A DNA stretch of 7,073 nucleotides, taken from Actinomycetes bacterium (GTDB taxonomy: Bacteria > Actinomycetota > Aquicultoria > CAJVYJ01 > JAUVQD01). The translations under genes were made by a program, and so were the position numbers. The notes beneath the pieces are model-generated. The model was given only the letters and a program-made list of their open reading frames with translations, did not search any database and was not told the origin of the DNA. This document shows, one piece after another, positions 1 through 6,753 of the stretch (the stretch's first letter is position 1; each line of letters starts with the position of its first letter). Where the stretch lies: the NCBI GenBank assembly GCA_030605305.1, contig JAUWIO010000032.1, forward strand, positions 1 through 7,073. The letters run 5' to 3'.

Positions 1-127
1 CTCAATGCTTGAGCCTCCCTCTCGTCGATCCGAAGGCAAGCTTACTTTCACTAAGAGGACATTTCTATTGAGTTTCAAAGAGGACAATATCAGGGAGTCG
101 CGACACCGTCAGGGGATCGGGTCTGCG
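1..127. other. Gene-free left edge downstream of rarA
   Basis: No credible coding frame lies between the window edge and the rarA stop codon. The stretch holds a 13-base imperfect palindrome at 1-13 (five-base arms CTCAA/TTGAG), two copies of a 9-bp direct repeat (53-61 and 78-86), and an 8-bp palindrome GTCGCGAC at 97-104. No GC-rich hairpin followed by a T run is visible in the rarA direction, so no intrinsic terminator can be called. In related gene orders another housekeeping gene is expected soon after rarA. The repeats suggest that a mobile element begins here instead. Confidence 0.6.
50..95. repeat. 9-bp direct repeat, possible insertion-sequence end
   Basis: AAGAGGACA occurs at 53-61 and again at 78-86, a 25-bp period. 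The first copy is followed by TTTCTATTGAG and the second by ATATCAGGG. From memory, the pattern GGACA-TTTCTATT-...-GGACA-AT(A/T)TCA resembles the multiple-repeat termini of some IS481/IS21-type elements with integrase-core transposases. If so, the element lies to the left, outside the window, and its tip falls near 95-110, just short of the rarA stop. No transposase or target duplication is visible, so this is an inference from repeat layout only. Confidence 0.35.
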
Positions 128-1408
128 TTATTTTCTTAAATCTCGTAAGCGTGCCGCTATCTTCTTTTCGACACCGGAGTCCGAGGGCTCATAATACCTT
201 CGACCCTTCAGGTTCTCCGGTAGATACTCCTGGTCGACCCAGTGGTCTGAGGATGCGTGCGGGTATCGGTATCCTTTACCGTGGCCCAGCTTTTTCGCCC
301 CGCTATAATGCGCGTCGCGCAGATGCGCCGGGACCTCGTAACCTGAACCGGTGCGAACGTCTTTGGCCGCGGCGTTGATCGCCTTGATGACGGCATTACT
401 CTTGGCCGCCACCGCGAGATAGAGCGCCGCCTGCGCTAGGTTCAGCCGGCACTCGGGCAGGCCGACGAACTGGACAGCGTCAGCCGCCGCGGTCGCCAGC
501 ATCAACGCGTGCGGGTCTGCGTTGCCGATATCCTCGGAGGCGAAGATGACCATGCGCCGCGCGATAAACTTGGGATCTTCACCGGCATCGATCATCCGCG
601 CCAGCCAATAGACGGCGGCATCCGGGTCCGAACCGCGTAAGCTTTTGATAAAAGCGGAGGTGACATCGTAGTGGGCATCCCCGCCCTTGTCGTAAACGAG
701 CGCCCGCCCGCCGGCGATACGACGGGCCAACTCGATCGAGAGCTTCCCGTCATCCGCTGCGGCCGTGCGCACCGCCGTCTCCAGGGCGTTCAGCGCCGCC
801 CGCGCGTCACCGCCGGCAGCCTTCGCTAAAAGCAGGGGTACGCCCTCGTCGACATCGACCCCTTCCCCGCCAAGCCCCCGATCGACATCGGCGCCCGCCC
901 GCCGCAATATCTCTTGAACCTCTGCATCGGCCAGAGGTTTGAGGACATACATCCGGGACCTAGAGATAAGCGGCGAATTGACTTCAAAGAAAGGGTTCTC
1001 AGTCGTCGCGCCGATCAGAACGACCACTCCGTCCTCGACTCCTGGAAGTAACGCGTCCTGTTGCGACTTGTTGAAGCGGTGGATCTCATCGATGAAAAGT
1101 ACGGTGCCTTGCCCCTCTTCACGGGCCTTGACGGCCTCATCGAGCACCCGGCGCACATCTTTCACACCCGCGGAAACCGCGGACAACCTGACGAACGTCG
1201 CCGCTGTCGCATTGGCGATGACCGCTGCTAAGCTGGTCTTTCCGGAACCGGGTGGACCGTAAAGGATCAGTGAATGAAGTCTGTCTTCTTCAATCGCCCG
1301 CCGTAGAGGTGTATCCGGGCCGATTATATGGTCTTGGCCCGTGTACTCGCGCAAGTCGCGCGGGCGCATCCGCCAAGCTAGGGGTGGTGTTTGGCCGGTA
1401 CCGGACAC
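128..1408 (-). CDS. rarA: Replication-associated recombination protein A (RarA/MgsA), AAA+ ATPase
   Basis: A complete 426-residue protein of usual family length. RarA (MgsA in E. coli, Mgs1/WRNIP1 in eukaryotes) is a cytoplasmic clamp-loader-like ATPase that acts at stalled replication forks. Visible parts are the conserved start PLAWRMRPRDL (9-19), Walker A GPPGSGKTS (51-59), Walker B VLFIDEIHRF (103-112), sensor 1 GATTENP (133-139), arginine-finger region SRSR (149-152), sensor 2 GGDARAALNALE (199-210), and the tetramerisation domain from about 243. The C-terminus has the family's LKGRRYYEPSD. The start is GTG at 1408-1406: AAGGA (1421-1417) sits 8 nt ahead and overlaps the TAA of the upstream lipoprotein gene, implying coupled translation. 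The gene ends the three-gene unit and looks fully functional. Confidence 0.97.
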   Translation of the reverse strand: MSGTGQTPPLAWRMRPRDLREYTGQDHIIGPDTPLRRAIEEDRLHSLILYGPPGSGKTSLAAVIANATAATFVRLSAVSAGVKDVRRVLDEAVKAREEGQGTVLFIDEIHRFNKSQQDALLPGVEDGVVVLIGATTENPFFEVNSPLISRSRMYVLKPLADAEVQEILRRAGADVDRGLGGEGVDVDEGVPLLLAKAAGGDARAALNALETAVRTAAADDGKLSIELARRIAGGRALVYDKGGDAHYDVTSAFIKSLRGSDPDAAVYWLARMIDAGEDPKFIARRMVIFASEDIGNADPHALMLATAAADAVQFVGLPECRLNLAQAALYLAVAAKSNAVIKAINAAAKDVRTGSGYEVPAHLRDAHYSGAKKLGHGKGYRYPHASSDHWVDQEYLPENLKGRRYYEPSDSGVEKKIAARLRDLRK

Positions 1409-1419
1409 ACCAGGGGTCC

Positions 1420-2355
1420 TTATTTGAACTTAAAGCTTTCAGCGGCCGCCTCGAAGATCGGCTCGTTGGCAGCATACTTTGTCTGTTCCGCTGTACCGGT
1501 AATAGTGTAGCCCTTGAGGTCTCCGACCGTGACGTAGGTCACTGACTTGAGAGATGTTCCGCCGGACGTATGCGTATAGAGGATCCGCTTCGCCGGCGTA
1601 CCGTCGATCTCGACGTCGCTTCGTTCGATCTCGGTGAAATTAGTGAGGTCCGCGGTGAGGCCGGTGATGACAGAATCAGTAAGCTCGTCCAAGGTGAGCG
1701 GTATGACGAGTTCTTCGATGACGACCTGAACGTTCTCCAGGAACTTATCGCCGCTGCCCTCGGAACCGCTCACAGCCGTCACTGTATTCTTATCGCCTTC
1801 CTCCCCTTCGGCGACGGTCCAGCCGCTCGGAAAGGTAATCAAGAACGCGTCGGGATCATTTGAGTAGCTATCTGTATCCGTTGTATCGTCGCTCGAATCA
1901 TCGCTGTTATCTGCAGTGTCAGCAGCAGTATCATCGGCAGTGACAACCGCGTCGCCGAGATCCGCGAAGGCATCGGCGAAGGCGTCTGTGAGACCGGTTG
2001 CAATCGACGCAAAAGCGTCGGCAAAAGCGTCGGCAAAATCTTGCAGAGGATCGAACGCTTCCGCCTCGACCTCTTTGCGGTCCCGGGCCTTGGCTTGATT
2101 AACATACATGACGTATTGGTCGTCCTCGAAAGCGCTGACGCTATCGGACGCCAGATCCAGGGCCTCGATGCTCTTGAGTTCAATATCCTCAAGGGGGGTC
2201 GGATCGGGTCTCTCCAGCTTAGCAAGCAGGGGCTTGTCCGCACTGGTCTGTTCGGTAACGGCCTTCTTCTGATCGCAACCGGCTAGTCCCGCCAGTGCAA
2301 CGGCGGCGCAAACGACCACAATAGCGGTCTTCCAAAATGTTTTCATATTAACCAT
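1420..2355 (-). CDS. Lipoprotein with ADAF repeats, acidic linker and PsbP/DUF1795-like domain
   Basis: A secreted, membrane-anchored protein of about 311 residues. The N-terminus is a type II signal peptide with lipobox LAGC (Cys about residue 27), so it should be lipidated on the outer face of the membrane. Next come a charged region, two alanine/aspartate blocks built on the tetrapeptide ADAF (about 107-117 and 123-132), a linker rich in Asp, Ser and Thr (about 136-169), and a C-terminal domain. That domain contains FLITFPSGWTV, ENVQVVIEEL, DGTPAKRILY and a final FEAAAESFKF, the pattern I know from PsbP-like/DUF1795 (DcrB-fold) lipoproteins. Its biochemical role is unknown. Start is uncertain: ATG at 2355 follows AGG by 6 nt; GTG at 2358 and ATG at 2346 (giving MKTFWKTAIVVV) are alternatives. 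It lies 7 nt after the thioredoxin-fold gene and 11 nt before rarA. Confidence 0.88.
   Translation of the reverse strand: MVNMKTFWKTAIVVVCAAVALAGLAGCDQKKAVTEQTSADKPLLAKLERPDPTPLEDIELKSIEALDLASDSVSAFEDDQYVMYVNQAKARDRKEVEAEAFDPLQDFADAFADAFASIATGLTDAFADAFADLGDAVVTADDTAADTADNSDDSSDDTTDTDSYSNDPDAFLITFPSGWTVAEGEEGDKNTVTAVSGSEGSGDKFLENVQVVIEELVIPLTLDELTDSVITGLTADLTNFTEIERSDVEIDGTPAKRILYTHTSGGTSLKSVTYVTVGDLKGYTITGTAEQTKYAANEPIFEAAAESFKFK
1964..2040 (-). repeat. 12-bp coding tandem repeats encoding ADAF units
   Basis: The 12-mer GCAAAAGCGTCG is repeated exactly at 2009-2020 and 2021-2032 and continues partially to 2040. A diverged pair of the same unit (GCGAAGGCATCG and GCGAAGGCGTCT) lies at 1964-1987. 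On the minus strand each unit encodes one F-A-D-A tetrapeptide. The 12-bp unit keeps the reading frame whatever the copy number, so slippage would change only the length of the alanine/aspartate segment. The diverged second block suggests an older expansion. Confidence 0.8.
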
Positions 2356-2362
2356 CACTCGC

Positions 2363-2860
2363 CTAGTCGTTCACAGCTGAATAAAGGGCCTGTTCTCGTA
2401 CCTCAGCATCGACAAAGCCCGCCTTCTCGAAAATAACCGTCCCGTCACGATCCACGACCGCCGTGAACGGAATATATCCGACCGCGAAATCACGCGCGAG
2501 CTCCGTGATCTCGTCTTCGCCATTCATTTCTAAAAGGAGGAAGTTGACAACACCTGCGTATTTTTCATTCTGAAAAAGTTCATCGACCGATTCCATGACT
2601 TCCTGGCTGATAGCGTCATCGGCATAGAACATGACGAGCAACGGCTCTTTTTCTTTAAGCGCATCTTGAAAGAACTGCGGGGTGTTCGCGGACGCTTCGA
2701 ATTCTCGCGGAACTTCAAGCACGCGTTGAATCGCCGCTTGCACTGTGGTAGTTGTCGAGGGGGTTGACGTTGACTCTCCGGACACGGTTTCCGCCGCGCC
2801 ACAAGATGTCAGGACAGAGATAAAGACCATTGCTACGATTACGACTGCGACTTTTTTCAC
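2363..2860 (-). CDS. Thioredoxin-fold lipoprotein lacking the CXXC active site
   Basis: A 165-residue exported lipoprotein. Signal peptide MKKVAVVIVAMVFISVLTSC ends in lipobox LTSC with the lipidated Cys at 20. A Thr/Ser linker (about 28-40) leads to a thioredoxin-like domain from about 60. The hallmarks are the central strand PLLVMFYA (73-80), the region normally holding WCxxC, which here reads DDAISQ (81-86), and the cis-proline loop GYIPFTAVVDRDGTVIF (P131). The only cysteine in the protein is the lipid-attachment one, so ordinary disulfide chemistry is not expected; a binding, chaperone or scaffold role is an inference. I chose GTG at 2860-2858 over the longer TTG frame at 2902 because AGGAG lies exactly 5 nt ahead and the signal peptide then starts with MKK. 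It leads the lipoprotein-rarA unit from its own promoter. Confidence 0.85.
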   Translation of the reverse strand: MKKVAVVIVAMVFISVLTSCGAAETVSGESTSTPSTTTTVQAAIQRVLEVPREFEASANTPQFFQDALKEKEPLLVMFYADDAISQEVMESVDELFQNEKYAGVVNFLLLEMNGEDEITELARDFAVGYIPFTAVVDRDGTVIFEKAGFVDAEVREQALYSAVND

Positions 2861-2865
2861 TTCTA

Positions 2866-2892
2866 CTCCTAGGAGCCCGCCCGAGATCCTAG
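2866..2892 (-). promoter_or_regulatory. Shine-Dalgarno AGGAG within a small inverted repeat
   Basis: AGGAG at 2870-2866 precedes the GTG start of the thioredoxin-fold gene by 5 nt and decides its start. The same bases form part of the 10-bp palindrome CTCCTAGGAG (2866-2875) and abut an inverted repeat CTAGGA/TCCTAG (2887-2892 and 2869-2874, 12-nt loop). Pairing of these arms would cover the first bases of the Shine-Dalgarno. The ribosome site is clear; a regulatory role for the hairpin is speculative. Confidence 0.65.
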
Positions 2893-2913
2893 TGGACCTC
2901 AAACATCAGGGTG

Positions 2914-2942
2914 ACTATAACATAACCTTAAAAGCTCTTCAA
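2914..2942 (-). promoter_or_regulatory. Sigma70-type promoter for the lipoprotein-rarA unit
   Basis: On the minus strand, TTGAAG (2942-2937) and TATAGT (2919-2914) are separated by exactly 17 nt, matching the -35 consensus at four of six positions and the -10 at five of six. Transcription would begin near 2907, giving a leader of about 47 nt before the GTG at 2860. The -35 begins only 8 nt after the aspS stop, so there is no room for a terminator, and read-through from aspS probably adds to expression. Confidence 0.65.
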
Positions 2943-2950
2943 ACATCCGT

Positions 2951-4729
2951 CTATACCGGCTTTATGCGCAGGTCGCGCAGTTTGGTCGCGGCCACCTCAT
3001 CTGGAGCCCCCGTCAAAAGGCAGCTCGCCGATTGTGTCTTAGGAAACGCGATGACATCGCGGATCGACGGACACCCTTGCATCAGCATGATCAGGCGGTC
3101 TAGCCCAAATGCGGCTCCCCCGTGCGGCGGCGCCCCGTATTCCAGCGCTTCCAGCAAAAAGCCGAATTTTCCTTCCATTTCTTCGGTAGATAGCCCGATC
3201 ATCTTGAGTATTTTTTCCTGCAAGTCGCGGCGATGGATGCGGATAGTCCCGCTCCCGAGCTCCACTCCGTTGAGGACCAAATCATAGGCATCGGCGGTGA
3301 TCGAGAGCGGATCGTCGTCGAGGCGGTCGAGCATATCGGCGCGGGGCATCGTGAACGGATGGTGCTCGCTGTCGAGCCGCTTCTCGTCCTCGTTCCAATT
3401 GAACAGCGGGAAATCCGTGACCCACAGAAGATTGAAACCGGCCTCGGCGACCAGGTTGAGTCGTGATGCCAATTCGCATCTGAGCGCCCCCAAGACATGG
3501 GGAACGAGCTTGGCGGTATCGGCCACTATGAAAATGATGTCCCCGGGATGGGCCTTGAGTTCGCCGACCATGCCGGCCACTTCTTTGTCCGTCAGGAACT
3601 TGGCTACCGGTGACTTGACCTTGCCGTCGGCTTCGACAACGAACCAAGCCAGGCCTTTGGCTCCCAGTCCTTGGGCAAACGCCGTCAGCTCGTCGAAGTC
3701 GCGCCGCGCGAACGCTTGTGGCGGCGGCACCTTCAGCCCCCGGACTATCCCCCCTTTGGCGATAGTCCCGGCAAAGACCTTGAATTCCGTCTGACGAAAC
3801 ACCTCGGTCAGGTCGTGAATGACAAGATCAAAGCGTGTGTCCGGCTTATCAGTACCATATCGGGCCTTCGCTTGTGCGTGCGTCATCCGCGGAAAAGGTG
3901 TTTGTATCTCGACATCGACAGCCGCGAACAGAGAGACCATCAATTCCTCGAGTAAGGCCAGAATGTCCTCGCGGTCCGCGTAGGACATCTCAATATCTAT
4001 TTGAGTGTACTCCGGCTGCCTGTCGGCCCGAAGGTCCTCGTCCCGGAAACACCGCGCCATCTGATAGTAACGTTCGATGCCGCCGACCATTAACAGCTGC
4101 TTGAAGAGCTGCGGTGACTGCGGTAAAGCAAAGAAGTGTCCCGATTGGACCCGGCTGGGGACGAGAAAATCACGCGCCCCTTCGGGTGTGCTCTTAGTCA
4201 AGGCTGGTGTCTCGACTTCGATAAAACCTTGCGAATTTAAATAGGACCGCCCCGCGGCTGTGACCAGATGCCGGACCATGAAATTGTCCAAGATCGGACC
4301 GCGCCGTAAGTCCAGATATCGATACTTCAAGCGCAAGTTCTCATCGACTTCGAGTTCATCGTCTATTTCGAACGGCGGCGTCTTCGAGGTGTTCAAAACC
4401 TCGATCTCCCGGCAATGGACCTCTATCTCCCCTGTCGCCAGACCCGGATTGACCGTCCCTTCCGGACGGGGCTCGACAGTGCCCTTGGCAAGGACGACAT
4501 ATTCAGGTCGGACCTCCTCGGCCAACTTAAAAGCCTCGGGCGTGGAAGGATCGACCACAGCCTGGACAAGACCACTCCGGGCGCGAAGATCTAAAAAGAT
4601 AAGACCGCCGTGGTCGCGACGAGTGTGGACCCAGCCGGCCAATGTCACTTCCGTACCGATATCATCGGCGCGCAATGTCCCGCCCGAGTGGGTCCTCAAG
4701 CTGTGTTCAGCCGGTAGATCTATACGCAT
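2951..4729 (-). CDS. aspS: Aspartyl-tRNA synthetase, non-discriminating type (AspRS)
   Basis: A complete 592-residue class IIb synthetase that charges tRNA-Asp with aspartate. The N-terminal OB anticodon-binding domain spans about 1-115. Catalytic signatures are motif 1 around [10 protein letters not shown] (168-177), [11 protein letters not shown] (204-214), motif 2 [20 protein letters not shown] (226-245) and motif 3 [18 protein letters not shown] (532-549). The bacterial GAD insertion lies at about 287-420. His40 in RRDHGG and Gly91 in RPEGTVN match the residues reported for bacterial non-discriminating AspRS, where discriminating E. coli has Leu and Lys. The enzyme may therefore also charge tRNA-Asn, with Asp-tRNA-Asn then amidated by GatCAB. 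ATG at 4729 follows AAAGGA by 4 nt; hisS ends 20 nt upstream, so the two synthetases are probably co-transcribed. Confidence 0.97.
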   Translation of the reverse strand: MRIDLPAEHSLRTHSGGTLRADDIGTEVTLAGWVHTRRDHGGLIFLDLRARSGLVQAVVDPSTPEAFKLAEEVRPEYVVLAKGTVEPRPEGTVNPGLATGEIEVHCREIEVLNTSKTPPFEIDDELEVDENLRLKYRYLDLRRGPILDNFMVRHLVTAAGRSYLNSQGFIEVETPALTKSTPEGARDFLVPSRVQSGHFFALPQSPQLFKQLLMVGGIERYYQMARCFRDEDLRADRQPEYTQIDIEMSYADREDILALLEELMVSLFAAVDVEIQTPFPRMTHAQAKARYGTDKPDTRFDLVIHDLTEVFRQTEFKVFAGTIAKGGIVRGLKVPPPQAFARRDFDELTAFAQGLGAKGLAWFVVEADGKVKSPVAKFLTDKEVAGMVGELKAHPGDIIFIVADTAKLVPHVLGALRCELASRLNLVAEAGFNLLWVTDFPLFNWNEDEKRLDSEHHPFTMPRADMLDRLDDDPLSITADAYDLVLNGVELGSGTIRIHRRDLQEKILKMIGLSTEEMEGKFGFLLEALEYGAPPHGGAAFGLDRLIMLMQGCPSIRDVIAFPKTQSASCLLTGAPDEVAATKLRDLRIKPV

Positions 4730-4749
4730 ATTGTCCTTTCCTGGCCCTG

Positions 4750-6051
4750 TCAGACCTTTTTATTGTCATTTCGAACGGCGCCCAGGTGGCCCGCCAGGTC
4801 CGCCAAAGCCACCGCGGACTCGGTACCGTCGGCAAGATTCCTGACGGTGACCTCTCCCTTGGACAGCTCATCCGGACCTATAACCACGACTGTGCTCGCT
4901 CCGAGGCGGTCAGTCGACTTCATCTGGGCCCGCAGGCTCCTAGCCATATGATCGAGTTCGACCGAGAATCCGGCGGATCGAAGTTCGGTGGCTAACTTGA
5001 AGGCCAGCGACCGGGCATCGTCCTCGACCACCGCGATGTAGACGCCTGTATACGGCTTCTCTATGTTATCCCCCTCGCCGAGGGCCTCGACCGCCAACAG
5101 CAAACGTTCCACTCCAAGCGCGAAACCAACGGCCGGAGTCGGCTTGCCGCCGTAATCGGCGACGAGGCGATCATAACGGCCGCCCCCGCCGAGAGCATTT
5201 TGGGCTCCGAGCTCGTCACTTGTCAGCTCAAAGGTCGTGCGGGTGTAATAGTCGAAACCGCGAACCAGCATCGGGTCGACCTGATAGACGACCCCGACAT
5301 CATCCAGTAGTCGTTTAACCTGATCAAAGTGGTCATTACATTCAGCGCAAAGGTGGTCGACCATCTTGGGCGCGTCAACCAAGGCGGCGCGGCAGCCCGG
5401 GTTCTTGCAGTCGAAAACACGGAGCGGGTTGAACTCCAACCTTGGACGGCAATCATCACAGAGCAACTCGGACCGCGATGACAAGTCATCCACAAGTCCG
5501 CGGATAAAAGCCGGCCGACACTGCTCGTCACCCATGCTGCCCAGGAGCAACGTTGCCTTTTGAATGCCGGTATCTTGTATGTATTTGACCGCCAAGGTTA
5601 TGACCTCGGCATCGGCCGCCGGCTCCGGCGAGCCCAAGGACTCCACGCCCAATTGCCAAAACTCCCGGTACCGCCCGGCCTGCGGCCGCTCGTAACGGAA
5701 CATGTTGCCAAAATAATATAGTTTGACCGGCAAAGACTGCCCGCCAAGATTATGCTCGATAAAGGCCCGAACGACCGAAGCGGTCATCTCCGGACGAAGC
5801 GTCAAACTGCGGTCGCCGCGATCGGTAAACGTATACATTTCCTTGCGGACGATATCGCTACCTTCGCCGATACTGCGGGTGAACAGGGCGGTGTCCTCAA
5901 AGGCCGGTGTGATTATCCGTCTAAACTGATAGTGGCCGAAGACGTCCCCGGCCCGACGGTCCAGCCAATGGATGGCCGCGGCCTTCTCGGGCAGATAGTC
6001 TTGTGTTCCCCGCGGCGCCTTAAGTTTTTGCGGTTTCTTGGACGCTCCTAT
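4750..6051 (-). CDS. hisS: Histidyl-tRNA synthetase, apparent ATA start
   Basis: Class II synthetase that joins histidine to tRNA-His. The frame gives 433 residues when read from ATA at 6051-6049, a normal family length. The conserved N-terminal block [12 protein letters not shown] is at 11-22, motif 1 region [10 protein letters not shown] at 44-53, motif 2 [10 protein letters not shown] at 118-127, the histidine-specific [10 protein letters not shown] at 262-271, GGGGRYD at 288-294, motif 3 GFALGVERL at 309-317, and the anticodon-binding domain from about 336. Six cysteines between 198 and 238 form a CxxC-C-C-CxxC layout that could bind zinc. No ATG, GTG or TTG occurs between the upstream in-frame stop and Met72, and starting at Met72 (5838) would remove motif 1. 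ATA has GGAAGGGG 5 nt ahead and gives a natural N-terminus ([14 protein letters not shown]). ATA is a rare start, so mutation or a base error is possible. Confidence 0.9.
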   Translation of the reverse strand: MGASKKPQKLKAPRGTQDYLPEKAAAIHWLDRRAGDVFGHYQFRRIITPAFEDTALFTRSIGEGSDIVRKEMYTFTDRGDRSLTLRPEMTASVVRAFIEHNLGGQSLPVKLYYFGNMFRYERPQAGRYREFWQLGVESLGSPEPAADAEVITLAVKYIQDTGIQKATLLLGSMGDEQCRPAFIRGLVDDLSSRSELLCDDCRPRLEFNPLRVFDCKNPGCRAALVDAPKMVDHLCAECNDHFDQVKRLLDDVGVVYQVDPMLVRGFDYYTRTTFELTSDELGAQNALGGGGRYDRLVADYGGKPTPAVGFALGVERLLLAVEALGEGDNIEKPYTGVYIAVVEDDARSLAFKLATELRSAGFSVELDHMARSLRAQMKSTDRLGASTVVVIGPDELSKGEVTVRNLADGTESAVALADLAGHLGAVRNDNKKV

Positions 6052-6056
6052 GCCGA

Positions 6057-6064
6057 CCCCTTCC
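6057..6064 (-). promoter_or_regulatory. Shine-Dalgarno GGAAGGGG before the hisS ATA
   Basis: The minus strand reads GGAAGGGG (6064-6057), then TCGGC, then ATA at 6051. This is the only strong ribosome site in the 75-nt gap between the MBL gene and hisS. Its 5-nt spacing points to the ATA codon rather than to the nearby out-of-frame ATG at 6067, with which it overlaps. I see no convincing promoter, T-box or terminator in the rest of the gap (6065-6126). Confidence 0.6.
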
Positions 6065-6126
6065 CATATCTATGGACTCGACAATACTTACCAAAACCAA
6101 GGGATTTGTCCAGCAACGTCCTGATA

Positions 6127-6753
6127 TTACCACCCGCTGATCAAGAACGGGTTCTCGGCGCGTTCCCGCCCGACAGTCGTCGCCGGACCATGCCCGGGGA
6201 AGATATTGGTCTCGTCGGGCAGCACCATGACTTGGCCGTGGACCGACTTATGCATCTGTTCATTGTTGCCGCCCGGAAGATCCGTGCGGCCGACAGAGTT
6301 GTAAAAGACGAGGTCCCCGCAGAAGAGATTGCCTTCAACCAGCAGCGAGATCCCTCCGGGGGTGTGCCCGGGGGTGTGGATAACGCTCAGCTCCAGGGGA
6401 CCGACAGTGACGGTATCACCCGCGATGCCAGGGTGGGCGGCCCGGCTTTCGCGTCTTTCAAAGACAAGGCCGGAAAGATTCTTGTCCGGATCCGCCAGAT
6501 ACTCGAGATCATCTTCATGGATATAGACCTCGGCGCCCGTTGCCTCGACCACCTAGGCGACAGCCCCGATGTGGTCCCAATGGCCGTGCGTTAAGATGAT
6601 CTTTTTGATAGTCAGACCGGCAGCCTCGGCTGTCGCAAGTATCCGTCCCCCGTCTTCTCCGGGGTCGATGACGGCCGCCTCCGGGCTGTCATCGGCGGCA
6701 ACAATATAGGCATTGGTCTCAAGGGATCCCACCGGGACTGTTTCAATTATCAA
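6127..6753 (-). pseudogene. MBL-fold (glyoxalase II-like) metallo-hydrolase with in-frame amber codon
   Basis: The frame encodes a 208-position metallo-beta-lactamase-fold hydrolase of the small glyoxalase II-like type usually found between dtd and hisS; its substrate is not known. The start is TTG at 6753-6751, fixed by AAGGAG (6764-6759) 5 nt ahead. Metal ligands are all present: HGHWDH (56-61), the His of PGHTPGG (about 130), the Asp of FCGD (about 147) and the His of FPGHG (about 188). A single TAG at 6555-6553 replaces codon 67, directly after HIGAVA and before VVEATGAEVYI, with no frame change. One base change from CAG, GAG or AAG would explain it. The downstream part could only restart at GTG 6552, which has no ribosome site. 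The gene is a very recent nonsense mutant, a base error, or a suppressed stop. Confidence 0.8.

Noticed and set aside
1..127. Palindromes at 1-13 and 97-104 as a rarA terminator
   Set aside because: The arms are very short and no T run follows in the minus-strand direction.
1964..2040. Repeats considered as a CRISPR or intergenic repeat array
   Set aside because: The 12-bp units are tandem without spacers and lie in frame inside a coding region, where they encode ADAF peptide units.
2861..2902. TTG at 2902 as the start of the thioredoxin-fold gene
   Set aside because: It would add 14 residues before the signal peptide and has no ribosome site, while GTG at 2860 has AGGAG at 5 nt and yields MKK at the N-terminus.
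4260..4844. Plus-strand open frame of 194 codons
   Set aside because: Antisense to the aspS and hisS coding regions, low-complexity Arg/Ser/Pro-rich product, no supporting signals.
6010..6067. ATG at 6067 as the true hisS start, joined by a +1 frameshift at the A run
   Set aside because: Its frame closes at TAA after 15 codons, and reaching hisS needs removal of one A. The uninterrupted frame from ATA gives a more typical HisRS N-terminus and a better placed Shine-Dalgarno.
6052..6126. T-box or other riboswitch before hisS
   Set aside because: The 75-nt gap is too short for a T-box. I found no T-box sequence and no terminator hairpin; the hisS-aspS gap is only 20 nt.
5752..6594. Long plus-strand open frame (280 codons)
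   Set aside because: It lies opposite the MBL gene and the start of hisS, whose minus-strand frames carry clear family motifs. It has no ribosome site or recognisable motif and is a GC-driven shadow.
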